DNA of 64,000 nt. It comes from Desulfobacca sp. Its GTDB lineage: Bacteria; Desulfobacterota; Desulfobaccia; Desulfobaccales; Desulfobaccaceae. The notes under the pieces are model-generated. The model saw only the letters and a list, made by a program, of their open reading frames with translations. It searched no databases and was not told where the DNA came from. The position numbers were made by a program, and so were the translations under genes. How positions within the stretch are numbered: the stretch's first letter is position 1; the number at the start of each line of letters is the position of its first letter. This document shows, in pieces, positions 44,805 through 52,303 of the stretch. The DNA is taken from contig DYEV01000008.1 in NCBI GenBank assembly GCA_020725545.1, positions 1 through 64,000 of the forward strand. The letters run 5' to 3'.

Positions 44805-44875
44805 TGTGGAAAAAGGGTTTTGCGGAAGGGGCCATGGGGCTCTGCCACCCTCCCCTTCCCCGATTCTGCCTTTTG
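44805..44875 (+). repeat. G/C-tract dispersed repeat, copy 4
   Basis: GTTGTGGAAAAAGGGTTTTG, then a purine-rich part, then CCACCCTCCCCTTCCCCG. Related in layout to 14326, 25785 and 31765. Confidence 0.35.
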
Positions 44876-44999
44876 ACCGGGTCCAATGGCAAGAAAAAGA
44901 TTTTTTCTCCCACCTAATGGGCAAGCGGACAGCGATGTCCGGTATGGTTTTGGCGTTCAGCGCCACGCCCTAGGAATTTATCTTAAGGTGGTCCATTCT

Positions 45000-45061
45000 G
45001 TCATTTTGAGGGAGCGAAGCGACTGAAGAATCTCAGATCCTGCGCTGTGCTCAGGATGACA
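45000..45061 (+). repeat. palindromic dispersed repeat
   Basis: GTCATTTTGAGGGAGCGAAG... closes with ...GCTCAGGATGAC, an inverted repeat. The interior GAAGAATCTCAGATCC resembles the core of the 1926 and 11459 elements. Confidence 0.6.
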
Positions 45062-45106
45062 AGATGAGAGTCACCCGTCCAGAAGGAGATTTTTTCAGAG
45101 TCTGCC

Positions 45107-46015
45107 ATGACCTTGCCAGCGCCGCCATCGATTTTTACCATTCTAGCCGATTGTCAACTTCAGGGTCGGTCTGCAGTCTTGGCCATTGTTGTGGCGACGC
45201 AGGGCTCGACGCCCCAGAAAGTCGGCGCCAAACTCGTGGTCCGGGAGGACGGCACGACCGCGGGCACGGTGGGCGGCGGTGAGTTGGAGGCCCGGGTTAT
45301 CCAGGAGGCGCTGGTGGTCCGGCAATCCGGCACGCCGCGGTTGTTGGAGGTGGATCTGTCAGCACCCGGGGCGGCCCTCTGCGGCGGCCGGGTCAGCGTG
45401 TATCTGGAGCCGGTCCTGCCGCCGCCCAGCTTATATATAATCGGCGCCGGACATGTGGGTCTGGCCCTGGCCCATCTGGCGGTCTTCATCGGTTTCCAGG
45501 TCACCTTGTTGGACGACCGGCAGATGGACTTGCCGCCTGAACTCAAGCAGGTCCGATTTCACCAAATTCTGGATTATCGTCAGCCCCTTGCCCAGCTGAC
45601 GTTGGCCGACCCGGCATATATCGTTATTGCCAGCCGGAGCCACCAGCATGATCTGGAGGCTGTGCTGGCGGCCTTGCGCACGCCGGCCGTCTATATCGGT
45701 CTGCTGGGCAGCACCCGCAAGAAAACTGCCTTGGCCGAGAAACTTGTGGCCATGGGCGTGACGCCGGCCGAGTTGGCCCGGGTATATGTCCCGGTGGGCT
45801 TGGACCTGGGGGCCGTCGGTCCGGCGGAAATTGCCGTTAGCATTGCGGCACAACTCATCGCACAGCGGAGGCAACATGCCACCTTTGATCTCAGCCCTGC
45901 TTTTAGCCGCCGGCTCCTCCAGCCGGATGGGTCAGCCGAAAGCCCTGTTGCCCCTGCAGGACAAACCGGCCATTCTCCACTGCCTGACCCCTCTGTGGCA
46001 CGGATCGGTCAGTGA
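45107..46015 (+). CDS. XdhC/CoxI family molybdoenzyme maturation protein
   Basis: 302 residues. The N-terminal XdhC domain has VVATQGSTPQKVGAKLVV and GTVGGGELEARV. The C-terminal Rossmann domain begins with LYIIGAGHVGLALAHLA and has IGLLGSTRKK. XdhC proteins bind molybdenum cofactor, protect it and promote its sulfuration or selenation before insertion into molybdenum hydroxylases. The last 46 codons (after about AQRRQ) overlap mocA in another frame; family members normally stop near that point. It is first in the xdhC-mocA-selenoprotein operon. Confidence 0.9.
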   Translation: MTLPAPPSIFTILADCQLQGRSAVLAIVVATQGSTPQKVGAKLVVREDGTTAGTVGGGELEARVIQEALVVRQSGTPRLLEVDLSAPGAALCGGRVSVYLEPVLPPPSLYIIGAGHVGLALAHLAVFIGFQVTLLDDRQMDLPPELKQVRFHQILDYRQPLAQLTLADPAYIVIASRSHQHDLEAVLAALRTPAVYIGLLGSTRKKTALAEKLVAMGVTPAELARVYVPVGLDLGAVGPAEIAVSIAAQLIAQRRQHATFDLSPAFSRRLLQPDGSAESPVAPAGQTGHSPLPDPSVARIGQ

Positions 46016-46481
46016 GATTATCGTGGTCCTGGGCGGCGGCAGCGAACCGGCGGCGGCCCATTTAAAGGATATGTCCTTAAAAATTCTCTATAATACCCTA
46101 CCGAACTCCGAAATGGTCAAATCAGTGCGGATCGGCCTCCAAGCCATGGCGCCGCAATGCCAGGCGGCCCTCATCTGTCTGGTGGACCACCCGCTGGTGC
46201 AGGCGGACACCATCAAGCAGATCGTCGCGGCCGGCCTGGAGCAGCCCGGCAAGATTATTATCCCCACCTTTCAAGAGCGGCGGGGCCATCCCACCCTGTT
46301 TCCCAAGGCCCTGCTGACGGAAACGTATCAGGGCTTCCACCTCCAGGAAATCATCGGCCGCCATCCTGATAAGGTGGTGCTCCTGCCGGTGCCCGACGAA
46401 GGCGTGGTGCTGGAGATGGATACGCCGGAAGAATATCAGGCCATCTGCCAACGTCTACAGGAGACCAGCCATGGCCAATGA
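45876..46481 (+). CDS. mocA: MocA/MobA-like molybdenum cofactor nucleotidyltransferase
   Basis: 201 residues. The NTP-transferase signature LLLAAGSSSRMGQPKALLPL opens the protein, and VDHPLVQADTI carries the metal-binding Asp. MocA attaches cytidine to molybdopterin, making MCD for XdhC-dependent enzymes. The ATG at 45876 has CGGAGG four bases upstream. It overlaps xdhC by 140 bases and the following gene by 11 bases. Confidence 0.92.
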   Translation: MPPLISALLLAAGSSSRMGQPKALLPLQDKPAILHCLTPLWHGSVSEIIVVLGGGSEPAAAHLKDMSLKILYNTLPNSEMVKSVRIGLQAMAPQCQAALICLVDHPLVQADTIKQIVAAGLEQPGKIIIPTFQERRGHPTLFPKALLTETYQGFHLQEIIGRHPDKVVLLPVPDEGVVLEMDTPEEYQAICQRLQETSHGQ

Positions 46482-46737
46482 ATTAACCCACCTCAGCTTC
46501 CGGGTGCAGGGTTTGCTGCAAAAAGGCGTTTTTACCTGAATGGGCTGCCCGGACGCGGTCCGCGCCGCAGTCACGGCTCTGCCTGGAGTCTTGTCCATCA
46601 GCTATCAACCCGAAACCGATCTCTTCCGCCTGACTTATCGCACCGATAAGGTGCAGTTACCAACTATCTTTGCTGCCGTTTGGGAAGCTGGCCGCCAGAA
46701 CGGTCGGGAGTTCGTGCCCCAGGTGGTCAATGACTAA
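46471..46737 (+). CDS. putative HMA-domain selenoprotein (in-frame TGA, UxxC)
   Basis: 88 codons with TGA as codon 23 (46537-46539), read here as selenocysteine. The ATG at 46471 has AGGAG at 46459-46463 and overlaps the mocA stop by 11 bases, so translation into codon 23 is well supported. The downstream frame remains coding to TAA at 46735. It looks like an HMA domain: TUMGCPDAVRAAVTALPGV aligns with the T-C-x-x-C...LPGV metal-site and helix pattern, so U23 replaces the first Cys and Cys26 is the second. A bSECIS-like hairpin follows (46543-46566). Its role in metal or selenium handling with XdhC/MocA is inference. The alternatives are a nonsense mutation or reinitiation at ATG 46540, which directly follows the TGA. 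Confidence 0.68.
46537..46566 (+). promoter_or_regulatory. candidate bacterial SECIS element
   Basis: Starting at the TGA, CGGAC (46550-46554) pairs with GTCCG (46558-46562) around the loop GCG, and GGC (46543-46545) pairs with GCC (46564-46566) below an internal loop. The loop begins with G, 16 nt after the TGA, at the near edge of the range accepted for bacterial SECIS. Confidence 0.5.
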
Positions 46738-46833
46738 TAGACCATCAAATCGGGTAAAAGTGCCCTAATGGAAGAAAGACAAGTGGGTGTCCAGCCTGCC
46801 ACTGCCAGAGAAGGAGAGGGTTTTTCAATAAAG

Positions 46834-47250
46834 TTAAGCTGTTTCGCTGCCCAACCAAGAGGATATTTCCCGTTCCAGCAGTTCCCGGATGGTGTCCCGG
46901 GTGCGCCGGTAGTGGTCTATGTCAAAACCGAAGGGATCAGCAAGACGGCGGTGAAAAACCCTGCCGCCGAAGTCCGGGGGGAGACGTTTCTGCAGGTCGT
47001 AGCCGGAAAAGTTGATGATGGCGCGACAAGATACCAAGTCCACCGCAGCCAGGCCTTTGGACTGAAGCCCGGTGGTCGGGATATGCAGCTCTGCCAAGAC
47101 GGTCAGGGTCTCGGGCGCCACCCAGCCCAAAGGGCTGAAGCCGGCCGAGACCGCTTCCACCTGTCCGCCAAAGAAGTGCCGTGCCAAGGCCTCGGCCATG
47201 ATGCTGCGGCAGGAGTTGCCCAGACAGAGAAAGGCCAGGCGCGGTTTCAT
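46834..47250 (-). CDS. low-molecular-weight phosphatase / arsenate-reductase-like protein
   Basis: 138 residues. The active-site P-loop CLGNSCRS (CX5R) is near residue 9, and the family helix IMAEALARHFF follows. The catalytic Asp segment is likely RRLADPFGFD near residue 110. It could be a protein-tyrosine phosphatase or an ArsC-type arsenate reductase; the sequence does not decide. The ATG at 47250 overlaps the stop of the upstream membrane-protein gene as ATGA. Last gene of a minus-strand run that begins with the HlyD gene. Confidence 0.87.
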   Translation of the reverse strand: MKPRLAFLCLGNSCRSIMAEALARHFFGGQVEAVSAGFSPLGWVAPETLTVLAELHIPTTGLQSKGLAAVDLVSCRAIINFSGYDLQKRLPPDFGGRVFHRRLADPFGFDIDHYRRTRDTIRELLEREISSWLGSETA

Positions 47251-48194
47251 GACGGCCACCACACGGTCCAGCGATCCAGGGCGGTGAACATCAGGAGCCA
47301 GAAGAGCACCTGTCCGGCCAGCCAACGCCAGCGACCCTGGGGCGTGGTCAGCCAGCGTGCCTGCAGGGCCTCGAGAAAATTATACATTACCGCACAGGCC
47401 ACCGCAAAAGGCGGAAACCCCAGGTAGCCCAAAACCGGCATCTCAAAGACCTTGCCGAATTGGAAAAAGGGCAAGGTATAAATCCACTTGGCCTTGGCCC
47501 AATAATTCCAGCATTCCCAGAATACCCCGCAGACCAGCCCGGCCACGAGCAGCAGGTAAACCTCCCGGCGCTGCCCCTGGCGCCAGTCGATCCACAAGGA
47601 TCGCCCCCCCCAGAGATAACAGAACGGCTCTAACAGAAAGATGAAGGCCAACCAGACCAGTGGAAAAAAGTAGCGGGGCCAAAATAGGGGCATGAGCCAA
47701 AAAAGCCAGCCGGTGAGGAGAAAGGGAACCGGCCAGGTGTTGCCCACGGGTCGGCGGGTGCCCTGGACCGCGGCAAAGAGGCCGAAGGCCCGCAGCAGAT
47801 CCCGGGTCTGAAAAAGGCCCGGCAGGACCGTGGCAAAGCCCAGCCAGTAGCCCAGCCAGCGTGGCAGGCGGTCCAACGGCAGACCTTGATAGTGCCAATT
47901 GCCCAGGAAGAAATTGGCAAACTCAAAGACCAGCCAGCAGGTCACCGAAGCCATGGCAAGTCTGGGCAACTGCCAAGGCCGCGTCATCAAAAGTGACTCG
48001 CCTTGCCGCTGGAAAATCACCGTATCCGCCAGGACAATATAGGACCACCAGGCAAAAGAGTAGAACCAGGTGGCAAAGGGCTCGCGGCCATAATGCAGAC
48101 CCCACACCGCGGTGAGGAAGAAAACCCCGGCCACAAGGCCGAGGCCTCGGGAAAATACTCTTGGTGTTGCCGTCGGCATCCAATTTTTGCGCAT
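47247..48194 (-). CDS. multi-pass membrane protein of unknown function
   Basis: 315 residues, very rich in Trp, Phe and Leu, with about 8-9 hydrophobic segments. No transporter motif is recognised. I placed the start at ATG 48194 (MRKNWMPTATPR); the frame continues upstream through the ABC permease gene, where it is a shadow. It starts 17 bases after the permease stop and overlaps the phosphatase gene, so it belongs to the exporter operon. Confidence 0.75.
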   Translation of the reverse strand: MRKNWMPTATPRVFSRGLGLVAGVFFLTAVWGLHYGREPFATWFYSFAWWSYIVLADTVIFQRQGESLLMTRPWQLPRLAMASVTCWLVFEFANFFLGNWHYQGLPLDRLPRWLGYWLGFATVLPGLFQTRDLLRAFGLFAAVQGTRRPVGNTWPVPFLLTGWLFWLMPLFWPRYFFPLVWLAFIFLLEPFCYLWGGRSLWIDWRQGQRREVYLLLVAGLVCGVFWECWNYWAKAKWIYTLPFFQFGKVFEMPVLGYLGFPPFAVACAVMYNFLEALQARWLTTPQGRWRWLAGQVLFWLLMFTALDRWTVWWPS

Positions 48195-48211
48195 CCAGCA
48201 CGCCGCCTCCC

Positions 48212-49339
48212 TCAATCCAGTCGTTTTTTCAGCCGCCGCAGGCTGAGGCCGAAAAAGGCGATGAAAAATCCCGCCAAAATAAGCAGGCTGGGCCAATACT
48301 GCTGCAGCCCCAGGCCTTTTAAGTATACTCCCCGCACGATCTCCATAAAATAGGTAACCGGCAGGATATGGGCCATTACTTGGGCCTCTCGGCCCATGCT
48401 GGCCACGGAAATAAAAAAGCCGGAATAAATAAAGGCCGGAATCAGGGTAATGACGGTGGTCAGGAGCATGGCCCCCACCTGCGTGCGCAAGAGAACCGAG
48501 ATGAGCAGCCCCAGGGAAGTGGTGACGCCCACATACAAGCAGGCGGCGCCGGTGAGGAAAAAGAAACTGCCCCGCAGGGGGACGTGGAAGACAAACTGGG
48601 CCAGAGCTACCAGCAGAAAGTAATTCAGGAAACCAATGCCCCAATAGGGGAGGAGTTTTCCCAACAGATACTCCCAGGGACGGATGGGCGAACAGTAGAT
48701 ATTAAAAATGGCGCCGCTCTCTTTTTCACGCACCACGGCGATGGAGGCCAGGAGGGCGGAATAGAAAAAGAGGTTGGTGGCGATAAGTCCTGGCACGATG
48801 AAATTGCGGCTTTGCAGATCAGGGTTGAACCAGGCCCGGGACTCCACCTGGATATAGGGGGTGGCAGTCTCCGGCCGCGCCCACCCCATAGCCAGATCCC
48901 GATTGAACTCCTGTTGGATGATGTCGAGATAGTTCAGGATGGCTGAGGCCCGGTCGGGAAAGGCGCCGTCAATCAACGCCTGGATTTCGCTGGGGCGGCC
49001 GGTATAGAGGGTCCGGTCGAAGTTGGGCGGAATGATGAGCCCCAAGCGTATTCGGCTGTCGATGAGGCCCTCATACAGCTTCTGATAATCCTGCAGATGG
49101 GTCTGGAAGGCAAAATAGCGGGAGTGGGCCAGGCGGTCTACCAAGGCCCGGGACAGGGGGGAGCGGTTCTGATCGATGACGGCAAAAGGGATGTTATTGA
49201 CGTCCAGGGTCAGGCCAAAGCCGAAAAGGATAAACAGGAGCAGAGGAACCCCAAAGGCCAAGGAAAGATAGAGTTTATCCCGGAGGATTTCCTTCAGCTC
49301 TTTCTCGGCGACGGCCAGGAGGCGGCGGCTAAGGCGCAT
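48212..49339 (-). CDS. ABC-2 type exporter permease
   Basis: 375 residues with the layout of YbhR/YhhJ/LinK permeases: TM1 after the sequence VAEKELKEILRDKLYLSLAFG, a large periplasmic loop (about 60-190), then five TM segments (VPGLIATNLFFYSALLASIAVV onwards, in parts). It overlaps the ATPase gene by 11 bases. A second permease, usual in YbhFSR-type systems, is not encoded. Confidence 0.92.
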   Translation of the reverse strand: MRLSRRLLAVAEKELKEILRDKLYLSLAFGVPLLLFILFGFGLTLDVNNIPFAVIDQNRSPLSRALVDRLAHSRYFAFQTHLQDYQKLYEGLIDSRIRLGLIIPPNFDRTLYTGRPSEIQALIDGAFPDRASAILNYLDIIQQEFNRDLAMGWARPETATPYIQVESRAWFNPDLQSRNFIVPGLIATNLFFYSALLASIAVVREKESGAIFNIYCSPIRPWEYLLGKLLPYWGIGFLNYFLLVALAQFVFHVPLRGSFFFLTGAACLYVGVTTSLGLLISVLLRTQVGAMLLTTVITLIPAFIYSGFFISVASMGREAQVMAHILPVTYFMEIVRGVYLKGLGLQQYWPSLLILAGFFIAFFGLSLRRLKKRLD

Positions 49340-51083
49340 ATTGCTGCTCCTGGATAAAATAAATAAAGGTGTCTTCCATGGTCAGGGGCGTCGTGGTTAT
49401 GGCTGCCAGCGGCAGACCGGCAGATTGCAGCAGGTCAGCAATCTGCTGCCGATCCTGGTCCGGCGTCTTAGTGGGGATATGGATGCGGCTGCCGTGGAGA
49501 AAGGCCCGGGGATAGTACGGTTGCAGCGCTCGCAAAACCTGGCGGAACTGCGGGCTGCTGATCTCCAGATGCTGGCCGCTGGCTGCCTCGGCCTGCTGGC
49601 GCAGCTCCTCGGGGGCGCCCAAACCCACGATCCGGCCCTGGTGCATGAAGGCCAGGCGCTGGCAGTACTGGGCCTCATCCATATAGTGGGTGGAGACCAT
49701 GATGGTTACGCCCTGACCGGCCAGGGAGCAGATCAGCTGCCAGAACTGCCGTCGGGCAATGGGGTCCACCCCTGAGGTAGGTTCATCTAAAAAGACGACT
49801 CTGGGGCGATGCAGAATGGCGCAACCCAGGGCCAGGCGCTGGCGGATACCTAGGGGCAGATCGCCGGCCAGCCGGTCTTCCTGGCCTTGCAGGTCGGCCA
49901 GGGCCAGAATCTCCGGCAGGCGGGTCTCCAGAGCGACCCGGGACATGCCATAAACCCGGCCGTAGAGACGGATATTTTCCGCCACGGCCAGGTCGCGATA
50001 CAGAGAAAATTTCTGAGACATGTAACCCAAGTGCGCCTTGATGCGGCTGCCGTCCTTGCCGATGGGCAGACCGGCGATGCAGCCCCGGCCGCGGCTGGGT
50101 TTCAAGATACCCGTGAGCATCTTGATAACCGTGGTCTTGCCGGCGCCATTGGGCCCCAGAAAGCCAAAGATTTCCCCCTGATAAATGGTAAAGCTGACCC
50201 GGTCCACGGCCGTGAAGGCACCGAACTTTTTGGTTAACTCCTCCACTTGAATCATCGGCTCGGGGCGGGGCTGGGTGCAGAGAGCGACCGGCTCCGGTAT
50301 GGGCACGGCCGTCTCCTGGGCCATGGCCCGGATAAAGACTTCCTCCAGGGAACAGATCCGGCCCTGGCTGTCGCTTCCGGCCGCGGCCTGGAGGCGGGCG
50401 GTCTCTCCCTGGGCGATGATGCGACCTTTGTGGAGCAGGGCCACCCGATGGCAGCGTTCGGCTTCGTCCAGATACGAAGTGGTCAGAACCACGGTGGCAC
50501 CCTGTTCCACCACTAAGCGGTTGATGATCAGCCAGAAATCCCGGCGGGAGATGGGGTCGACGCCGGTGGTGGGTTCGTCCAGAAAAATGATCTCAGGCAG
50601 ATGAATGAGGGTACAGCACAGAGCCAGTTTCTGGCGCATACCGCCGGAGAGCTGCCCGGCCGGTCGCTCCACAAAAGGGGCCAGTTGGGTTGAGGCCAGG
50701 AGTTCGGCTTTGTGACGCTGGAAAACCTCGGCCGGGACTTCCCGGAGGTGTCCGAAAAAATCGATGTTCTCGGCGACGCTGAGGGCATCATAGAGGTTGA
50801 GGCCCAGCCCCTGGGGCATATAGCCGATGCGGCTCTTGATGGCCTCGGGATCCGTCGTGACATCAACGCTGGCCACGTGGACGCGACCACTATCTGGGCG
50901 CAGCACCCCCGCCATGATCTGCATGAGGGTGGATTTGCCGGCGCCGTCCGGCCCCAGGAGACCAAAGACCTCGCCGGCCTGGACGGCAAAAGAAACGTCC
51001 TGGACGGCCGGAGTGTGACGGTAGGCTTTGGTGACCTGCTGCACTTCAATGAGAGACGACTGAGTTAACGAGGGCGCCGCCAT
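49329..51083 (-). CDS. ABC transporter ATPase with two fused nucleotide-binding domains
   Basis: 584 residues. The first domain has Walker A GPDGAGKST, signature LSGGMRQKLAL and Walker B EIIFLDEPTTGVDP. The second has Walker A GPNGAGKTT, a degenerate signature LPLGIRQRLAL and VVFLDEPTSGVDP. This is the YbhF/YhiH fusion type used with ABC-2 permeases and an HlyD adaptor. Substrates of such systems include drugs and other hydrophobic compounds; the one here is unknown. It overlaps the HlyD gene by 19 bases. Confidence 0.95.
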   Translation of the reverse strand: MAAPSLTQSSLIEVQQVTKAYRHTPAVQDVSFAVQAGEVFGLLGPDGAGKSTLMQIMAGVLRPDSGRVHVASVDVTTDPEAIKSRIGYMPQGLGLNLYDALSVAENIDFFGHLREVPAEVFQRHKAELLASTQLAPFVERPAGQLSGGMRQKLALCCTLIHLPEIIFLDEPTTGVDPISRRDFWLIINRLVVEQGATVVLTTSYLDEAERCHRVALLHKGRIIAQGETARLQAAAGSDSQGRICSLEEVFIRAMAQETAVPIPEPVALCTQPRPEPMIQVEELTKKFGAFTAVDRVSFTIYQGEIFGFLGPNGAGKTTVIKMLTGILKPSRGRGCIAGLPIGKDGSRIKAHLGYMSQKFSLYRDLAVAENIRLYGRVYGMSRVALETRLPEILALADLQGQEDRLAGDLPLGIRQRLALGCAILHRPRVVFLDEPTSGVDPIARRQFWQLICSLAGQGVTIMVSTHYMDEAQYCQRLAFMHQGRIVGLGAPEELRQQAEAASGQHLEISSPQFRQVLRALQPYYPRAFLHGSRIHIPTKTPDQDRQQIADLLQSAGLPLAAITTTPLTMEDTFIYFIQEQQYAP

Positions 51084-52162
51084 GGCACAGTATCTTTCCA
51101 GCGCAGCAGGGCTTCCCCCGGCATGCCCGGTTTTAAGTAGCCCTCCGGATTATCGGCCCGCAATTCCACGGCAAAGACCAAATTGACCCGTTCCTCCCGG
51201 GTCTCCACATATTTCGGCGTGAATTCGGCCCGCGGCGACACCCGGGAGACGAAGGCCGGAAAAAAACGGTCCGGAAAGGCGTCCACATAGATGCGGGCCT
51301 CTTGGCCCAAGCGAATCTTGCCGATATCCGGTTCATTGATAAAGACCTTGAGGTACAACTGCTGCAGATTCACCAGAGTAAACAAGGGGGTGCCGGGATT
51401 GACGATTTCACCGGGTTCCACCTGCCGGGTCAGGAGGACGCCGTCAGCCGGGGCGGCGATGATGGTATCCGCCAGGTTGGCTTCGGCCTCCCGGACCTGG
51501 GCCTGGGCGGCAGCCAGATTGGCTCGGGCGCTCTGCCACTCCTGTTGCTTCAATTGCACCGTGCGGGGAAGCAGGCGGGCTTGCTGGAGCAGGGCGCCGG
51601 CTTGGGCCAGCTCCTGGCTGGCCGCCTCCCGGCGGGCCGCGGCCGCCTTGAAGAGCGCCGTGGCTTCGTCCAGCTTTTGTTGGGGGATGACCCGCCGGGC
51701 CAAGAGGGCATCATAGCGTCGGAAATCCTGGCGGCTCCTGACCAGATCAGCTTCAGCCTCTTGGACCCGGGCCTGGGCTGCGGCCAACCGGGCCTCGGCC
51801 GCGGCGATTTCGGTGTTTACCTGGCGGGCTGTGTAGTCCAGATCAATCTGGGCCTGCTGGACCCGCTCCTGCCAATAGCGCTCCTGCTCCCGGGCCCGAT
51901 CAAGCTGGGCCTGGATCTGCTCTGAGGATAAACGCACCAGGACTTCCCCGGCGGTTACCGTCTCGCCCCGATATTTGGTCACCATAACCACCCGGCCGGG
52001 AACTTTGGGGGCGATGACCACTTCATCGCCTTCGATGCGGCCGCTGGCCAGAAGCAGCCCGTCCGGCACGGCCCGCCCCCATTGGGAGAGGAGGCCCAAA
52101 CCCATGGCCACGAGGATTAGGATGATGATTCCGGTGAAAATAAGTTTTCTGCGGGTTGGCAT
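51065..52162 (-). CDS. HlyD-family membrane fusion protein
   Basis: 365 residues. An N-terminal signal anchor (LIFTGIIILILVAMGLGLL) is followed by a lipoyl half (IAPKVPGRVVMVTKYRGETV), a long alpha-helical hairpin rich in Ala, Glu and Gln (about 85-215) and the second lipoyl half with beta-barrel (ADTIIAAPADGVLLTRQVEPGE in parts). It bridges the exporter to the outer membrane. First gene of the exporter operon. No outer-membrane channel is encoded nearby. Confidence 0.94.
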   Translation of the reverse strand: MPTRRKLIFTGIIILILVAMGLGLLSQWGRAVPDGLLLASGRIEGDEVVIAPKVPGRVVMVTKYRGETVTAGEVLVRLSSEQIQAQLDRAREQERYWQERVQQAQIDLDYTARQVNTEIAAAEARLAAAQARVQEAEADLVRSRQDFRRYDALLARRVIPQQKLDEATALFKAAAARREAASQELAQAGALLQQARLLPRTVQLKQQEWQSARANLAAAQAQVREAEANLADTIIAAPADGVLLTRQVEPGEIVNPGTPLFTLVNLQQLYLKVFINEPDIGKIRLGQEARIYVDAFPDRFFPAFVSRVSPRAEFTPKYVETREERVNLVFAVELRADNPEGYLKPGMPGEALLRWKDTVPWRRPR

Positions 52163-52303
52163 TGCTCTCCTCAGAGCCTGGCGAGGGGCCGGTAAGGGGC
52201 CGGGAACCCCCGCCTTGCCCTCAAACTTTCCTCACACAACTTCTTTCTGATAGATGCCTTTGAGGCTTCAGGACTGGCGTTGGCGGTCGCGTTTGGTCGC
52301 GGA

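Larger units (their letters stand above)
44647..45106. other. intergenic region with two repeats
   Basis: 460 bases between rsmG and xdhC. It holds a G/C-tract repeat (44805-44875) and an inverted repeat element (45000-45061). A purine-rich AGAAGGAGA at 45081 is too far from the xdhC start to be its ribosome binding site. No riboswitch was recognised. Confidence 0.5.

Noticed and set aside
46540-46737. Separate 65-residue gene starting at ATG 46540
   Set aside because: It has no ribosome binding site of its own and would lack the first strand of the fold. Reinitiation after TGA remains possible, but the upstream start with AGGAG fits better.
47247-48644. Longer version of the membrane protein starting at 48644
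   Set aside because: The first 150 codons overlap the ABC permease in another frame and are Gly/Pro/His-rich shadow sequence. ATG 48194 is preferred.
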